64,000 bases of DNA, from assembly GCA_030062745.1 (NCBI GenBank), contig CP099839.1, forward strand, positions 19,716,733 to 19,780,732, written 5' to 3'. The translations under genes and the position numbers were made by a program. This document shows, piece after piece, positions 46,294 to 58,918 of the stretch; within the stretch, counting starts at the first letter, position 1; each line of letters begins with the position of its first letter. Under the pieces are notes generated by a model. It was given only the letters and a program-made list of their open reading frames with translations. It was not told the origin of the DNA and searched no databases. This stretch comes from Capitulum mitella (taxonomy: Eukaryota > Arthropoda > Thecostraca > Pollicipedomorpha > Pollicipedidae).

Positions 46294-47510
46294 ATTAGTT
46301 CGTGCGTGTGATGTAACATTTCGCCTAAATGCTTTTTGATCTGGGAAAGCATCTTTTGACTACGGGCCGAAATGTTTTACCGGATCATGCGTGAACAATT
46401 ATGCGGAGAAGCATATGACTGGAATTTGTAAAAACTGTTCCAAACTGCAGGTGTTGCTGTGTAAGCTTTGCCACGACTCACTGTCACGTTTAGTGACAAA
46501 TGGCGCTGATGGTAGATGGTGCTTTTCCGAAAAGATTCGATGCTGGTAGCGACATGGTCATATATGGCGCCTGCCCGTGGGCCAAAATGTTTTATCACAC
46601 GTTGAGTTTCTTGATCTCTTTCGAGTCACCAATTTTGAAGTCACTGAACTGTCTCCTCGTGGTCTTCTTCCCCGATGTCATAGCCCAAGTGCGGTGGGAA
46701 CAATGGTTTTAATTTTATCTCCATGTTTTGGCAGACAGCAGCATTTGGTAAAAAGCATAACAAACTTGGGCCGGAATTATTTCCCAGGACCTTGGTCTGT
46801 GTTGAATTTCTGTTGCATCAACGACCTCGGGTGCTGGAAAATCATTTTACTGGCCTCGCTTGGTATGATACGTTACCGAATGCTGAAATATCCCTTTTGC
46901 ATTAGCTCGTGAGTGTTGTATAACATTTCGTCTCAGTGCTTTCTGATCTGGGGAAACATTTTGTGACCACGAGCCGAAATGTTTTTACCGAATGGCGCGC
47001 AGTTATTCGGACAAAAATACAATTGAAATTTGTAGAAGCTGTTGTTTCACTGTGCAGCTGTGGCTACATCAGACACAATTAACAAGTTCCACTTGCTCTG
47101 GCTTAAGGCTGAAAGACAACTATTTGCACCCATGGTCTTTCCATGGGTTTTCAATCGTTTTAAACAAAATTCAGCCTTCCTTGAGGTCTCCTTGCTACGG
47201 CTAGACTCAATAAACTCTTTGTCTCTTCATGGTCTTCTTCCTCGATCTCATAACCCAAATGCGATGGCAAGAATGCTTTTAATTTATTAAGTCCTGGCAC
47301 ACAGCAGCATTCGGTAAAAATTCTGACACACAGTAGCATTTGATAAAAATCATACCACACTTGGGCGGAATATTTTCCCACGGCCCTGGTCGCTTTCACA
47401 TTTCTGCCATCGACCTTCGTTCTCGGGTAGAAATTGCAACAGCGATCTCGGTCCTGGAAAATTATTTTACCGGCCCCGTGTGATATCGCATAATGCCACA
47501 AATGTGGAAA
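46294..47510. repeat. 607-bp tandem duplication (two units)
   Basis: The unit starts at ATTAG-TCGTG (46294) and again at 46901. Matching landmarks include TAACATTTCG, GCCGAAATGTTTT, TGGTCTTCTTCC and the AGCAGCATT/GTAAAA block. Copies differ at perhaps a fifth to a quarter of sites, so the duplication is old. It directly follows the LINE. Confidence 0.75.
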
Positions 47511-48880
47511 GATTTGATAGCCAGTGATCCGAGCAACCAACTGAGTGCGACTGAAAAAGATGCAACCTTATTTTCACAATATCCAGCACGCAAAAAGTCA
47601 CCGTAGTTCATAGTCATGTCTTTAACCCCGCCCAGCTAAGTAAAGTCAGCCCGAAGGCCATATCGAGATGGAGGAGGTGGGATATGGCTTGGGAAACTGG
47701 GCGTAGATATAGAGAATTCCTTATCGGTGCGTCAAGTCCATGAGACCGCAGTCTATGCAATACCGGCTTCTGGATCGATACTTATCCACTCGGCGATTTC
47801 TATGTGTTAGGAGAGTCACAGATTGCCCAGTTTACCTTTGTTGTGATGCCACAAATACTACTGTTCACATTTTGTAAGGCCGCCAATCAGTGAAAGAAAT
47901 ATGGGAACGCGTATGACAAAAACTGAACATTACTTTGAGTAATCATAGGAAAGACGCTTTATTTGGGATCATTAATGGACGCCATGCATACAACATGATT
48001 GTGATATTGACAACACAATGCATCGTTACAGGCAAACTATCCGATCCTGCTGTGCAACCCAGTTACCTGGGGGCAAAGCGGACCGTAAACTGCTACATAG
48101 GTGAAAAACGTATTGCTTGCACAAGCAATAGATTGGAATCCCTTCGTTTCAGGTGGTGAGATTTTGTAGATAATAATGATGATATGAAACTGTGAGGTCG
48201 ACGACAAGTAAAAGCATGCTATGAGCCAATCTGATGGACGGAATTTGTGTCGAAGGAAAGGAGAGTGGGGCTTGAGGGAGAGAGATAAGATAGATTGGTA
48301 AAGCTGACATACTGAGGGGCGAAACCTGAAATGTGTATGTTGTTGTAACGTGCTGCGATGGTGTCATGATGTTTCTTATTCCTCAAGTAAGCGTTCGGCA
48401 AAAAAAATAATGTAGGGCATTCATGACTTCACACAAGGTAATGATAGGTAATGATATCATTGCAGAGCAGTCGTATCATTATGACATATTATATATCATA
48501 ATAGCAAGATATTATATCATAAGTGATACTGCCGATTTACGCCATAAATCTTGATGGGCAGTAATTTGAAGATTTTGTGGTGAAAGCACGATTATTTAGA
48601 GACACTATGGAGTTTTGTCATGCCTGTAGAGTTCTGCGTCATACTACGTATACTTAAAGTGCGTACTTCAAATACTTACTTCGTCATATTACGTCGTATC
48701 ACGGATACTTTAAGTACGCGTATCTGACCTCTTAGTATCGCTTTGCCTACCTTGCTCTATCTTGATTTCTCTTATACATGTGTATCGCAATGTCATGCAA
48801 GCCATTAAACGTATTTAGGGTTTAAATTACCTATAATACCCGCTTTGTATGGAAAAAAGCAATCCCTGAAGTGATCAGAT
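47511..48880. other. No gene seen
   Basis: AT-rich, with palindromic ATATCAT/ATGATAT runs near 48440-48530 and a repeated TACTTA-AGTACG block near 48640-48720. No coding domain was recognised. Confidence 0.5.
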
Positions 48881-48881
48881 A

Positions 48882-49196
48882 TTGGCCTTTGACAAAACAC
48901 GTGACTTAAGAGATAAGCATGAGGTTCCCAAATATGACATGCTGAGATTGGTGTCATCGAAAGTCATTGATTACCGTTTGAATAGGCCAAATCGGTGTGC
49001 AGCTTGCGGAATTACTGAGCACCAAAAGAGCCGAGACATTAACAGGCCTCGGAGCTGCGGACCTGCCCTTCAATGTTTATCAGAGTGCGTAAGAAATTAA
49101 GACTACGAAAAATTTCGGACTCATCGGGGCAGTTTGTTTCAAATCGCAAGAAGCGTAAGGAAGGGTCGCATTCCACCTCTGTACGGCGAGGGTTAA
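48882..49196 (+). mobile_element. piggyBac transposase C-terminal remnant with TTAA right end
   Basis: The frame 48882-49100 ends with RPNRCAACGITEHQKSR and a further Cys-Gly...Cys...Cys-Val-Arg-Asn. The spacing of these Cys pairs resembles the cysteine-rich zinc-binding C-terminus of piggyBac transposases. About 100 bp after its stop comes a degenerate hairpin (GGGTCGCATTCCACC), then GGCGAGGG and TTAA at 49193-49196, the expected right end. The DDD catalytic domain is not recognisable upstream, so this is probably a 5'-truncated or heavily decayed autonomous copy of the TTAA family. The identity is from motif recognition only. Confidence 0.5.
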
Positions 49197-51100
49197 CACT
49201 CGCACGGTTAGCCGGCCACACAAAACGCGCTCAGGTGGCGTCGAAGTCAGTTTGCTTCTCCCAGATCTAAAAAGGCTAACGGAGCTAGATCCACCAAATG
49301 CACCAGGTAGATATATCCCTGGAGGGACTCGCTTTTGTAGACTTTGATACTTCAGCTGTGTGACCTTTAAGATCAAATAAGGTAAAAAAGGACCAGTCTT
49401 CCTGTAACTCGCCAAACTTTCCCTTGTACTTCGAAAACCGTTGGTCACAGCACTAAAACACATGAGCTATTTTTGCAGGGCACACAAAATTGTAATAAGC
49501 AGTGTATAATTTAGGGCTCCCGATTCGTAGTTAAATCATCATTTCAGCTCAATTTAAGTTATATGGCTTCACGATGTGCCATACACCCTGTTCTATGGTC
49601 TTTCGGAATAAACTCAGGCGTCGAATTCGAATTTGGCACCTAAAAATACCTCACATGTCAACTTTCTGCCACAAATGGCGCCAGAGGTCATCCAGCTCAA
49701 CCTAAGTCAGCGACCTAAAGTGGCTTCGTGAAAGTGAGGCCCGCGCAAACGTGATCCACAGTGCCAACTACCGTCATCTGGTACAATTTCTCAGCTAAAT
49801 AAAGTATTTAGCATCGGTAAACGAAAACTTTATACCGTTCTCCCTGTTGCTCAGGGAGGTACGTGGACATGTCGCAGAACGCTAGACCAACCGCAAAACC
49901 CATCTGATCAATTTCCTCTGGACACATTTTCACTCCAATGTGCACCATACCTAGATAATCTTGGGCTCTGAATTCGAAACCAGTTTAAGAAACACTCCCG
50001 CAAGTTTTATAGAAAATGTGTACCACGACCAGTCAAGTTCAGTTTAGTTCAGTGACCTCAGGTGACTAAGATGAGATCAAAACCGTAGGAACGTAGGTTC
50101 GGTCATTCCCTGACATTTTGTTGTACCATTTTAACCTTGAAGTAGGTACTGAAAAAGAAATTAGCGGCGTTTCATATTTTCCATTGTTTTTGCTGAGATG
50201 ATGACAACGGAAATTCTGTGTTCCGAAATAATTTTTGACTTTTGACATTAGCATAAACTTGTGTCCTGACTTAAGATGAACCAAATTAATTCTTGTGTAA
50301 CTGTGTATTCACAGAAAGTGTTAGCGCGTGTCTATTCTATGCGTGGCAGGAGTCTAAAGTTTACCCCAAAAGTGGTCATTTCTGAAAACTATGACCTGAC
50401 TTTGACCCGCTATAGCTCAGTGATCTCGAAAGACGTTGACGATGTTTTAACACAAAATGATCCGCTGTACAGTTTTGTATAGGTGTGCCAACTTGGTGCG
50501 GTTGCGCCGCCTAGATTGGCCTAAACCGCATTCAAAACCTGTTTAAAAAAGTCTCAGGGAGTGAAATTTGATCCGCTATCAGAACACGTATTTAAGTTCA
50601 TTTTGACGACCGAATCTTCTATTTCTGTAAGTTTCTCTTTCGTCGTCGTTTTGCCATCCAATCTTTTTTATCTCTGATCGAATGGCAAGAGGGGTCATTT
50701 TGACCCCGACTGCGTTTGGAGATAACAGTTCTCGTGTGCATGCAAGGTCCATTGATGTGTTGCACGATCTGAAAGACCAGCGTCTTTCATTAAACGAACC
50801 TTATGGCAAGAAGATAAAAGCAGTCGTTTACTTAGGCAAAACTCCTTCCCAGTAATTATTTTGTCACGCAAACGTCGCACCATTTCCTTTAGGTGACGAA
50901 CACTGATATGCTTGGTGCGCTTTTCTGTCACTGTGCCCATTAAGGAGACGCTGGCTAAATGTTGAATATTGTATAGCATTTTTTTCTTAAACATAGCAAA
51001 GCTTAACGATCGGGCATGACTGGGTGATTAAACTGGATAGCAGTTTGTAAAAATGGTGCAGCAACAAACGTTAATGCTTCAGGTGCTAACGTTTCAAACG
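49197..51100. other. AGGTCA-rich DNA, probable degenerate TTAA-type element
   Basis: AGGTCA/TGACCT motifs recur near 49687, 50050 and 50395. A GGGGTCATTTTGACCCC hairpin lies at 50691-50707, like the subterminal hairpins of the TTAA family, but flanking TTAA sites are unclear. No gene was seen. Confidence 0.4.
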
Positions 51101-51456
51101 TTTATTTTTGTCACGTTTCAAAGATGCAGACGATCCTCAGGGCCTCTGGTGCAGCGAACGGACAAATCAACTTACACCGCAGCAGGACGGTGCTGCGCGA
51201 AACCGGTTAGACACTGCATATGTCAGTATGTCGGCCGGCCGCTCTCTCGCTCTGGTGGCCTTCTGGGATCATCTCTTCTGGGAACTCTCAGCGGGATTGA
51301 TTATTTTTTTTCTTTTTAACGGCAGGTAGACGGAATACCTTCCCAAGGTTAAACTGCGGTGAATGTTAACACGGTCCGCACATTTTTGCATGATTAGTTT
51401 GAGTCTCATCATTCCCAGATCTCACTGAGTACTGGATAATCCATTTAATGCCACCG

Positions 51457-51492
51457 TATATAAAGCGAATCTTCTGGCTGCAAAAGTTCAGT
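51457..51492 (+). promoter_or_regulatory. Core promoter of the plus-strand cuticle gene (TATA and Inr)
   Basis: TATATAAAG lies at 51457-51465 and a TCAGT initiator at 51488-51492, 33 bp from the TATA start to the initiator A. The first ATG follows 31 bp later. Spacing and initiator match the promoter at 37448-37411. Confidence 0.85.
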
Positions 51493-51520
51493 TGTACCTG
51501 TCTCAGCGTACGGCACGGAT

Positions 51521-51529
51521 ATGAAGCTC
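51521..51529 (+). CDS. RR-type cuticle protein, first coding microexon (Met-Lys-Leu)
   Basis: ATGAAGCTC is followed at once by the donor GTGAGTACC. It has the same encoded residues, phase and donor as the verified-looking paralogue at 37389-37381, and sits at the same distance from a matched TATA/initiator. Its partner exon should begin with residues that complete a signal peptide in phase 0. The only such exon downstream is at 62057, 10.5 kb away. I found no other Met-Lys-Leu/GT microexon between them. If this exon instead served a lost gene, the exon at 62057 would have no visible start. Confidence 0.72.
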
Positions 51530-51896
51530 GTGAGTACCCACCGTGAGCACTTTCGCATCATTGTGTGTTTCGCATCAGATAATTTTTTCGCAACAGTGTA
51601 TAATTTAATTTTGTATAATTGATGTATATTATTATAAATGATAATTTAATAATGTATAATAATGTATAACATAATTTTGGCGATTCTGTTTCACGGATGA
51701 TACACAAGTGTGCTATTTGGCAAACAAACTTGTTCGCAGCATAGTTTTACTCAGTTCTCTCGACGCGATATATGTCCTCTTCAGTGTAAAGGCCAAAACA
51801 ACGCCATGCTTAACTTCTCAACCCAAAACGATAAATCGATGTGACGCAAACCATTTTCGTAAAACGACGTACTGAGGTCGTGGCTTTATTCGCCTT

Positions 51897-52070
51897 GGTG
51901 AATATTTTTATATATAATAAATTTTATAATATAATATATAATATTTTTATATTATTTTTTATTTATTTATATTTTTATTTATTAATTAATTTTATTTATT
52001 AATATTTTTTATTATTATATTTTATAATATAATATATAATATAATAAATTTTAATCCATATATCATATTT
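51897..52070. repeat. AT-rich low-complexity block
   Basis: About 170 bp almost entirely A/T, with TAATATAATATATAAT and TTTATTTATT motifs and local inverted repeats. Confidence 0.85.
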
Positions 52071-52299
52071 CACTTCTGCATGGTGCTTCCGATGCACGAT
52101 GTCTCGGTTTTTTAAATGGGATCGGGAGGATAAATCATCCTTGGGCATCATATACTTTACCTCCAGTGGTGTGAACCCGGCCCGTCATGGTACTCTTGCC
52201 CGCATACCGCGTCGTGGAGAGGTATGGCCGAAAGTAGCATCGTAGATATGTTCGTTCTTGTTATTTCTAACATCGCCCTGTTTGGCGTCCTTTGCATGC

Positions 52300-52560
52300 T
52301 ACAGTCAAGTCAGGTCAAATGGAGGCATGTTATGACCCATGTTGTAGTTTCGGCGACAGTCACTTGCTTAACAGTTTGGTGGCTTTGAGTGTCTTAGAAA
52401 TCTGAATACGGTTCAGATATTCTCTCCATAGGTATGAAATACGATGTCAAGTGAAACAAACACATCCAAAAGTCATCCGAGGTCATGTCAGGCCACTATT
52501 CTCGCTGGTGGTTATTTGACCTTCGACGCAGCGGGAAGGTGACCACCGGATTGAAACCGT
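52300..52560. repeat. Interspersed AGGTCA-containing repeat (inverted partner of 32430-32720)
   Basis: It shares with 32430-32720, in inverted orientation, the blocks ACGGTTCAGATATTCTCTCC / GGAGAGAATATC-GAACCGT, CACTTGA-ATC and CTCGCTGGTGGTTAT / ATAACCACCAGCGAG. Both carry TGACCT/AGGTCA pairs. Confidence 0.65.
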
Positions 52561-52728
52561 AATATTTCAGGAAGTTACGGTCAGAGTAAAGGAAAATGAA
52601 ACAACTTTACCATTGTTCATCATTGTTGGAAAGGTTCTGTGTGTTTCAGAAACGTGAGTCAAATCACTCAAAAATATTCAGAAAAAGTAGCCGAGCATCA
52701 AATCGATCCTCCCCCATGACGAGATGGA

Positions 52729-53400
52729 TTAACCCTTGCAGGACGAGGGGGTGGATTCCACCCCCAAGCAGTGTTTCGGGGACCACGGCAAAACGGCGCA
52801 CAACAGCGCCATGAAATTTGCCATAACTGACGCTGCATTCATTGCGCATGTTTTAAAAATAAGGCTGACCCCTGGTCGACTTAGGTCACCAAGCTATGAC
52901 GTTATTATTGAGGGCTTGCAGAACGACTTTGGCGTCAAATAATGTTTTCTTTTTGCTGTTTTAGGGCAATAGGTATACATAAACGGCAAAAAGCAGGCTT
53001 GAAATCGGTTTAGAATGGTCGTCCACATGCAAACAGGTCACTTCAGATAGGTCAATGACTTTCCGGGTCAAACAAGGCCAATGACCTTGGATGACGTTAC
53101 AGACGTAGAACGCTCCTTTACGAATTTTTGCCCCTGAATATAATAAAGGAGACGATTTTAGGCCTGTTTGGTCCCAAATGAGTCGTTTGTAACTTGGGAA
53201 AATCTATTTATAATTCACGAAATTAAAGCATGACCTGACCTAGGAGGCCACTGGTTGACCTGACGGGGTCGAATCTGGGTACCGTTGGATTTCTTGGGCA
53301 CACAGTTATCGATTGCTTTTCTTCCCAAGACGCTAACTCAGTTACGAATCAAATGGCGAGGGGGTGCCTACCATCCCCCTCGTCGTCGGTGCGAATGAAA
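52729..53400. mobile_element. piggyBac-like (TTAA) miniature element, about 0.67 kb
   Basis: The left end is TTAACCCTTGCAGGACGAGG with hairpin GGGGGTGGATTCCACCCCC (about 52748-52766). The right end is a matching hairpin, GAGGGGGTGCCTACCATCCCCCTC (53359-53382), followed by CGTCG and a degenerate terminus. The interior contains two near-perfect IR1 AGGTCA palindromes (53049-53061 and 53075-53087). Confidence 0.65.
53049..53087. promoter_or_regulatory. Two adjacent IR1 (ecdysone-response-element-like) palindromes
   Basis: AGGTCAATGACTT (53049-53061) and AGGCCAATGACCT (53075-53087) each match the RGKTCANTGAMCY consensus of EcR/USP sites at 12 of 13 positions. They lie 13 bp apart in the TTAA element within the cuticle-gene intron. 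Function is not shown. Confidence 0.4.
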
Positions 53401-55155
53401 ATCCCTCCCGTCCGTCGAGAGTTGAAGCTGATGGAAATTTAAACATGCGCAGCACTACTTGCTACTTTGTTGTTATTTGGTTGCCGCGGATGGTCGTTGT
53501 GAATTTTAAATGTCGCAGGCTGATATGTTTTTGGCACAGCTTAATGCTTATCTGAAGCATGTTTGGACGAAGGAGGACACTGAACAAAGTCGTTATGGTA
53601 TAATCTAGCTGGAAGTAAAACACTGTCATGCACTCACACCATTTATCTAGCACTAGTGGTAGCCATTTTCGCACCAGTAAATGCACGGATGTTATAAATC
53701 GTTGTCAGTTTTCATGCGCTTGTTTTAACCTGAAGCTTTCATTTAACACAAAAAACTGTAAAGGCAATTATACGACTACCGTATGCCGTCAGATTTCCAT
53801 CTTGTTCTAAAAACTAAGTATTCAACGACAGAGACACCATTTTCCTGTATCTAAGCATTATTTTAGCTTACAGCATAGAAGCTGCAGTATACAGCAGCTT
53901 GTATGCTGAATGCTCGCTCCTAAGGGAAGCATCTTTCTCACCAGCCTTGACTGGCTCGACCATTGTGAACATTTCTGACCGTTCGTCTTGAAGTCAGACT
54001 GCGTCCCTAATGGTGAAAACACTGGAGGCAGAATGAATCATTCGGTAGCTCCAAGGGACCACTCGACCACTTTCCGCGATTCTCAGCCAGGAAGACGTCA
54101 TGTGGGAATGAGTGAAGCTTTCTGCCTTCCCTTGAAATTCGGAGATATCTTTTAAGGTTTTGGGACGTATTTATTTTCCCTTTATTGGTTTCATAATACA
54201 AACGGATATCCGTAACCCCCTTTAAGCATTTTGCGCAGGTGGAATTACAAGTTTTAGCCGCGACCGTCCGGGGTATTTCGCCACCCGCGACCGGCTCGAG
54301 GTGTGAGACTTTAATCGGCTCCCCCACGTACCTTAGGAATTGAGCATCGGTCTGAATGACTTTAACAACATTTTATAGGGCGTATCGTTTCAAGTATTCG
54401 TATCCGTAGATCAAGAAAATATCGGGGTTTACAGCGGAAAAATGTCCAACGATTTTAATAGGATCAGGCAAGTGCATTAATTGAGTGGGATTTTTGAATT
54501 TGGCCTGAAATGAAAGATCATAGTTTAGCGAATCTGGTAAAATGCATTAACTACCTTCCTCGGACAGACCGGACAGCTTTGCAAGTTCCGGTTGTCAGGC
54601 TTTTGCGAAATGCGTGACAGCGTGGCAAACAATGCTCTCGTACTCCTGGCTGTTCTTTCTTACTCAGATTCGGCTCTCCCCCTTTGTGCTGTTTCAACGA
54701 AACGTTACACGCACGCCCCGTGACACGATGGCAATGACTCTTCTCGCAATAGCAACTAAATAGTTTGGTGAACAGCAGCAGCGCTCGGTTGGGCTGCGCC
54801 CCTTCGCCCAGTGACATTTCCGACGCAGTCGGCGATTCACCACATGCCTGTCTTTTAAATGAGTATCGAATCATGAGTACTACACTTCCCGTCTGATTGC
54901 TATGACTTTAGAACCATGAGACGCAAAATTATTAGATGATGTCGCAAAACTAAAATGCTGTCATTCCTTGTTGCGACTCAGTTGCTAGTTAATACTGAAA
55001 ATTGGAAATATATTTAGGTCGTCAAGTTATCAGGCTTTTATTATCAAGTGCATTCATAAGAATGACAAGGTATTTGCACCAATCTAATGTCTGTTCATTT
55101 CTCCACAAGAAAATGTAAATTTTGGCCCTTTTGCATCATGTCTGTCGCAGGCATG
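53401..55155. other. No recognised gene; two unexplained minus-strand frames
   Basis: Minus frames at 54327-54007 (106 codons) and 54874-54551 (107 codons) contain several Cys (CNSTCAKCL; CYCEKSHCHRVTGRAC). I recognise no domain in them and see no splice linkage. They could be decayed transposase pieces or chance. Confidence 0.35.
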
Positions 55156-55163
55156 GTTACATT

Positions 55164-57159
55164 TAGGGATGCACCGGATATCCGGTCCGGCCGGATATCG
55201 GACCGGATATTTGAGATTATCCGATATCCGGTGTCCGGCCAGATATTGCTATGATCCGGCCGGATCTTGCCGGATATTTGGCCTTCCCATGTACGACCGA
55301 GACGTTCTGTCTGCCTACAAAACTGTTTCAGGACCAACGTACCTCGCTATATTAGATCGTCCGATGTAACTCACAGTTCCTAGGTCTGTCTGGAGCACTA
55401 CTTTTCTTCTTAGTTCGGAAGAGTTGAGCCATCATTAATAAGGGTGGGACTCAAGCTCAAAACAGTGCAGCAATAGCCAATATACGTTTGGCACCGCCTG
55501 ACGTATCTTTGTAACCGCCACCGTCTGGGAGGGTGTCAAAAAAGGCGTCAAACCCTTGTTATCTCAGGATCTAATCATTGGATCTGCACTGATCTACCAT
55601 CAATCGATAGCCTTGAGTTTTGCAATTCAGAAAATACTATGTTAACCCTGATCACGTGACTGGTGACGTCACACATCACTTAAAATGCATAACACGACGT
55701 CAGAAAAACTGACACTGATTCGTACATCAGTCACCGGCAATACTGGTCCTAAAGCTTTACGCTGTGTATCAAACGAAGGATCAGGATCTTCCGCATCAGA
55801 ATCATGCCAAAATGCTAAAAAATGTCGAGTCAAGGTCAGCGTGAGTCAGACGAAGTACAGTTCTTGCTTTAAATGCCAAAGATCGCAGCCGTTTTGATCC
55901 ACATGACAAAAAGGACGGAAGTAAAACCTTCTGATGATCAGTTTTGCATTTCATGCAGTTTTGCTTTTCATGCAGTCAAGGTCAGTCTAAGTCAGACCAG
56001 ATAAAGTTACATTACTCTTACTGACAAAGAGCAGTAGTTACTCACTGGGGTTCCTAACTGCGTCAAGTACAGAACTGAAATGACATCTCGTGATAAATCT
56101 ACTCCGTCTGCTCTTTAGCGGATCAAGGTCAAGCCAGGTCAGGACAAATAGTCATTTTTCTTTTCTGACTAGGAACTGTAATTGCTCTCTGCTACTACTC
56201 ATCGGTCTTCCACAGACAATGCTGTGTTTCATTTCCTTTCTGACATCTACCTCTGACGTGACTTGACATGACCACACGTTGCATGTAGTGAACCTTGCGA
56301 AGAGGCGCGTATGGATTTGCTTGTCTGGCTTAAACGATGGGGAAGGTCAGCGGCAACAACTTCTATCATCAACATTGCAAATCAGTCCAGCTGCCATCAT
56401 GGATGTGATCTAGCATGAACTCTAATGATGACGTGTCAAGGTTGCATATCCTGTTGAGGACCGTGTCCTTTGTAAATCCATATAATGCACGCATTGTATT
56501 GGCGAATATTATCAAGAAAAACGGAGCGTGTTCGTGCCACCACCCGAAGAGGCAAAAACATGCATGGGAGAGTTACTTATGACGTCACATCTTGATGTCC
56601 TGCCCTAGTATGAAAATGGTGTGATGTCGAAATATGTACAATTGATTGAAAAACACATACCGAAAGTTTGGTTGTGCTGACTTGAGCAGTTCAGATGTTA
56701 TTCCCGAAAAACCGAGGGGATGCCCTATTTGACCCCCCAGGCAGTGCCGGGTTGAGAGGCAGTATACTTCAATGGACATATCTCAGTATGTCTACAGAAT
56801 GCTTCTCACGCCAGGTGTTCTAGGTCCACCAAGGCGCTATTATGGCATTCTACGTATTCCGGAGCCTTTGCCTTTTGCGTGCAGTCAGAGATGGTGAGGT
56901 CCTCTGTGATCGCTGTGCTCTTTATGTATTCTTTTTTTAATGAAATATATGGAAACCCCACAATAACTGTAAGCGTTAGGGGGAATGATTCAAAAACCGT
57001 TAATAGTTTTCATTTAGTACTTTTCAGTTTTTTCAGATCTTTCCCTTTCAGCTCAGCCTTTTTCGTTTCGTTTTTCAGCAACAAATAGTAAATGAAAACA
57101 GGCAATCATAATATCCGGTATCCTGCCGGATCACAAACATCTCGTCCGGTGCATCCCTA
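55164..57159. mobile_element. hAT-like DNA transposon, 2.0 kb, with perfect 8-bp target duplication
   Basis: The element begins TAGGGATGCACCGG (55164) and ends CCGGTGCATCCCTA (57159): perfect 14-bp inverted repeats. GTTACATT flanks both sides (55156-55163 and 57160-57167), an 8-bp duplication as made by hAT transposases. The first 100 bp is packed with CCGGATAT/ATATCCGG palindromes, echoed at the right end. No transposase frame is visible. A TTAA-type element is nested at 55511-56755. Confidence 0.88.
55511..56755. mobile_element. piggyBac-like (TTAA) element nested in the hAT-like element
   Basis: The left end at GTAACC (degenerate TTAACC) is followed by GCCACCGTCTGGGAGGGTGTC. The right end has GGGGATGCCCTATTTGACCCCCC, CAGGCAGTGCCGGG and TTGA (degenerate TTAA, 56752-56755). 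The right end read inverted matches the left end at 63382 almost base for base. The body carries AGGTCA motifs (55975-56270). About 1.24 kb. Confidence 0.65.
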
Positions 57160-57167
57160 GTTACATT

Positions 57168-58295
57168 ACCGAATAAAAGCATACCGCGCTCCGGCTGACG
57201 CTTGTGGGCGCATGTTGTCCGACAATATGATAATTTTGTCCAGTTTCGAAGACATAAAATATTTTTGGCGAGACGATATGCAACATGGGCCAGCTGACAG
57301 ATGGCGACGTTTCTTCCATGCCTCTGTTTTTCAAAACAAAAATAAAAATGAAATAAGAAAATCTGTCACCATATCGTCTTCTTTTAACACATCGGCGCTT
57401 ACTGTCCGCTCTTGTGCTGCAGCTGACGGTGCATGTTAGGATCTTGCATAGGCTCGAGGCTGAAAGAGAAGGCAACTTTCATCTTAAGCATGATACACGG
57501 TGGCTTTGCGACTAGCCACTTGCGGGACTGGTTTGACAAGTCAAAGATTCCATTGCCTTAGGTAGAGGGTCAAGGGCATCTTGCACCGGTTTTCTTGGCA
57601 GCGCTGAGCCAGCCGAGGTGCGACGACAAAGTCGATTTTATCGCTTGGCCGATCAGCGTGGACCTCAAAGAACAAGTTGTGGGCCTCAAACTCGGGCGCA
57701 ACGGATGTCCAGCACCAGCCGTGGCGAAAACGGGGAAATGGAACATTCTTTTTGTTACTTTGCCGGTTTTCTGTCCGAATTTTTTCCTCATAATTTTTTG
57801 TACGTATCCTTGAAAAATGTGTACAAGGAAATTAAATTTAAGTGCCTCCATTAGTCGCTAAATTATTATTTTGATATGGCTGCATAGCACAATCGAGCAT
57901 TTGTTTCTATAATCACCCCTTTTTGTGGCTTCTCTATTTCGTACTGGATTTTGCTGGCAATGGCGTCACAATTTAAGGCCGAACTATCTTTTTTGGTAAA
58001 ATCAAAATGACTTTGCTTATGGAAATTTCCACATACCCTTGCAGTCAGTAGGCTGGTGGGTAAAACAGGAATAAAAAATCACGAATTATGGTATTTGCAT
58101 ATGAGAGATAGGTGAGGATTAAACAAGGAAATGCATAAGTGTTGTGAGATTTGCTATTCAACTACAAGGAGATCAGTGCTGAAGTAAACTGTGTTGAACA
58201 ATGCTGAAGTGAAGTGTGAAGTGAACCCCGGAGTGCTTTACTTGAAAATGGAAGTCAGGTTTTCATAACTGCACCAGGTTAATCCAACCAATCCA
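57168..58295. other. No gene seen
   Basis: Both strands have overlapping 70-100-codon frames (57161-57475 and 57570-57854) without recognisable domains or splice structure. Confidence 0.45.
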
Positions 58296-58735
58296 TTAAC
58301 ACGCGCAATCCATTAACGAAGGGGGCACTTTTGTGCCCCCTCCCAACCTGTTGTTCTTGAAAATCTCGAGAACGGAACGGAGGTGGCACCTGCTGCGTTG
58401 TGACATTTATCACAATTTAATAACTCGTCGATTGACGCCATGAAATCGGAAATCGGCCGGAAATTTTTGAAGCCTGAAGCATTTTAAGTCACAGTAACAG
58501 CAAAAATAAAGGCTGTAGCAGATAAAGGGGAACTTTGCGAGATCACGAGCGTTCCACGTAAGATAAGCGTTTGAACATTATCAACCGACATCATTCGGAG
58601 ATAACTGGGGATGATGAATCTACCAAGACCAAAACCAGGACCATTGAAGGTCGAGGTCACCAAAGGTCAAGATTAACCAGCTTGTGACCTGACTCAGCTT
58701 GGCTTTGCAACGTGCATCCAGCGCACATTTATACG

Positions 58736-58768
<33 letters not shown>

Positions 58769-58775
58769 CTCTATC

Positions 58776-58853
<78 letters not shown>

Positions 58854-58856
58854 CAT

Positions 58857-58918
<62 letters not shown>

